From assembly GCA_039105265.1 (NCBI GenBank), contig JAPFFF010000003.1, forward strand, positions 6,572,001-6,636,000: a DNA stretch of 64,000 bases, in the 5' to 3' direction. The translations under genes were made by a program, and so were the position numbers. This document shows positions 63,829 through 64,000 of this stretch, one piece after another (position 1 is the stretch's first letter; each line of letters starts with the position of its first letter). Under the pieces are notes generated by a model, which saw only the letters and a program-made list of their open reading frames with translations, ran no database searches and was not told where the DNA came from. This stretch comes from Tritrichomonas musculus (lineage: Eukaryota; Parabasalia; Tritrichomonadida; Tritrichomonadidae).

Positions 63829-64000
63829 AATGTATTCATTAATGACTTTTGATTGTTGGTCGACAACGTTTGAAAGCTTATTAATATGTTCTTCAAGTAT
63901 TTTATTTTTGTTGTTCAATTGATTGATTTGTTCAGTGAATTCATTTAATGATTCTTTCATTAGTGATATATCAGCTTTGATGTTGTCGTTTTCAAGTGTT
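63787..64000 (-). CDS. Coiled-coil protein, N-terminus outside window
   Basis: The minus strand is open from the right edge to a stop at 63787-63789. The 70 residues visible form a strong coiled coil ('FTEQINQLNNKNKILEEHIN', then KLSNVVDQQSK). Partial; same compact cluster as its neighbours. Confidence 0.5.
   Translation of the reverse strand, partial: TLENDNIKADISLMKESLNEFTEQINQLNNKNKILEEHINKLSNVVDQQSKVINEYILNVVAPDNHRMIK

Overview
The window looks like nuclear DNA of a trichomonad (Parabasalia), most likely a Tritrichomonas-type genome. The DNA is very AT-rich, genes are intronless and separated by AT-rich spacers, and there is a DUF3447-ankyrin plus BspA-type leucine-rich-repeat gene of the kind that is hugely expanded in trichomonads. 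Mobile elements are abundant. The species is inferred, not proven.

Left part (1-27.9 kb) is a host gene block: a Sec7 ARF-GEF running off the left edge, coatomer zeta, a Tousled-like kinase, a helical-repeat protein, a PIAS/Siz-type SUMO ligase, an NVL/Rix7-type double AAA ATPase, a pseudokinase with F5/8C domains, a secretory thioredoxin-fold protein, a class I histone deacetylase, an ankyrin/BspA gene that appears split by one frameshift, a 1643-residue coiled-coil protein and a low-complexity protein. Two of these (ARF-GEF, zeta-COP), together with the alpha-adaptin at 40-43 kb, serve vesicle traffic; the kinase, deacetylase and SUMO ligase serve chromatin.

From 27.9 to 34.3 kb lies a graveyard: a TTAA-flanked MITE, an old broken Polinton/Maverick (packaging ATPase and probable structural-protein remnants), a decayed plus-strand gene, and a TA-flanked mariner-type MITE. 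Then come adenylosuccinate synthetase, a PPDK-like protein whose PEP/pyruvate domain has lost its catalytic residues, a G+C-rich island foreign to its surroundings (39.33-39.99 kb), and AP-2-type alpha-adaptin.

From 43.4 to 48.7 kb there are no genes, but there is a ~411-bp degenerate tandem repeat and four MITEs. Two of the MITEs sit inside one repeat unit; removing them restores the period.

The most striking object is at 48797-58821. It is a nest of three elements: a palindromic Mutator-type MITE with 9-bp target duplication (AAATCCAAA), split exactly at its symmetry centre (GTAC) by two different elements, each flanked by GTAC. One is an 8.3-kb giant palindrome, each arm carrying the same genes: a 66-residue protein, an SF2 DEAH helicase with a 15-nt repeat array, and two small paralogous proteins. 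The other is a 1.46-kb element with 228-bp terminal inverted repeats. No transposase, integrase, polymerase or capsid gene is visible in the palindrome, so its class is unclear; it is the best candidate for an undescribed system.

The right end (59-64 kb) has further inverted and tandem repeats, a ~2-kb element with 14-bp inverted ends, and at the edge a tightly packed cluster of four small coiled-coil-like genes on alternating strands that probably belongs to another mobile element.
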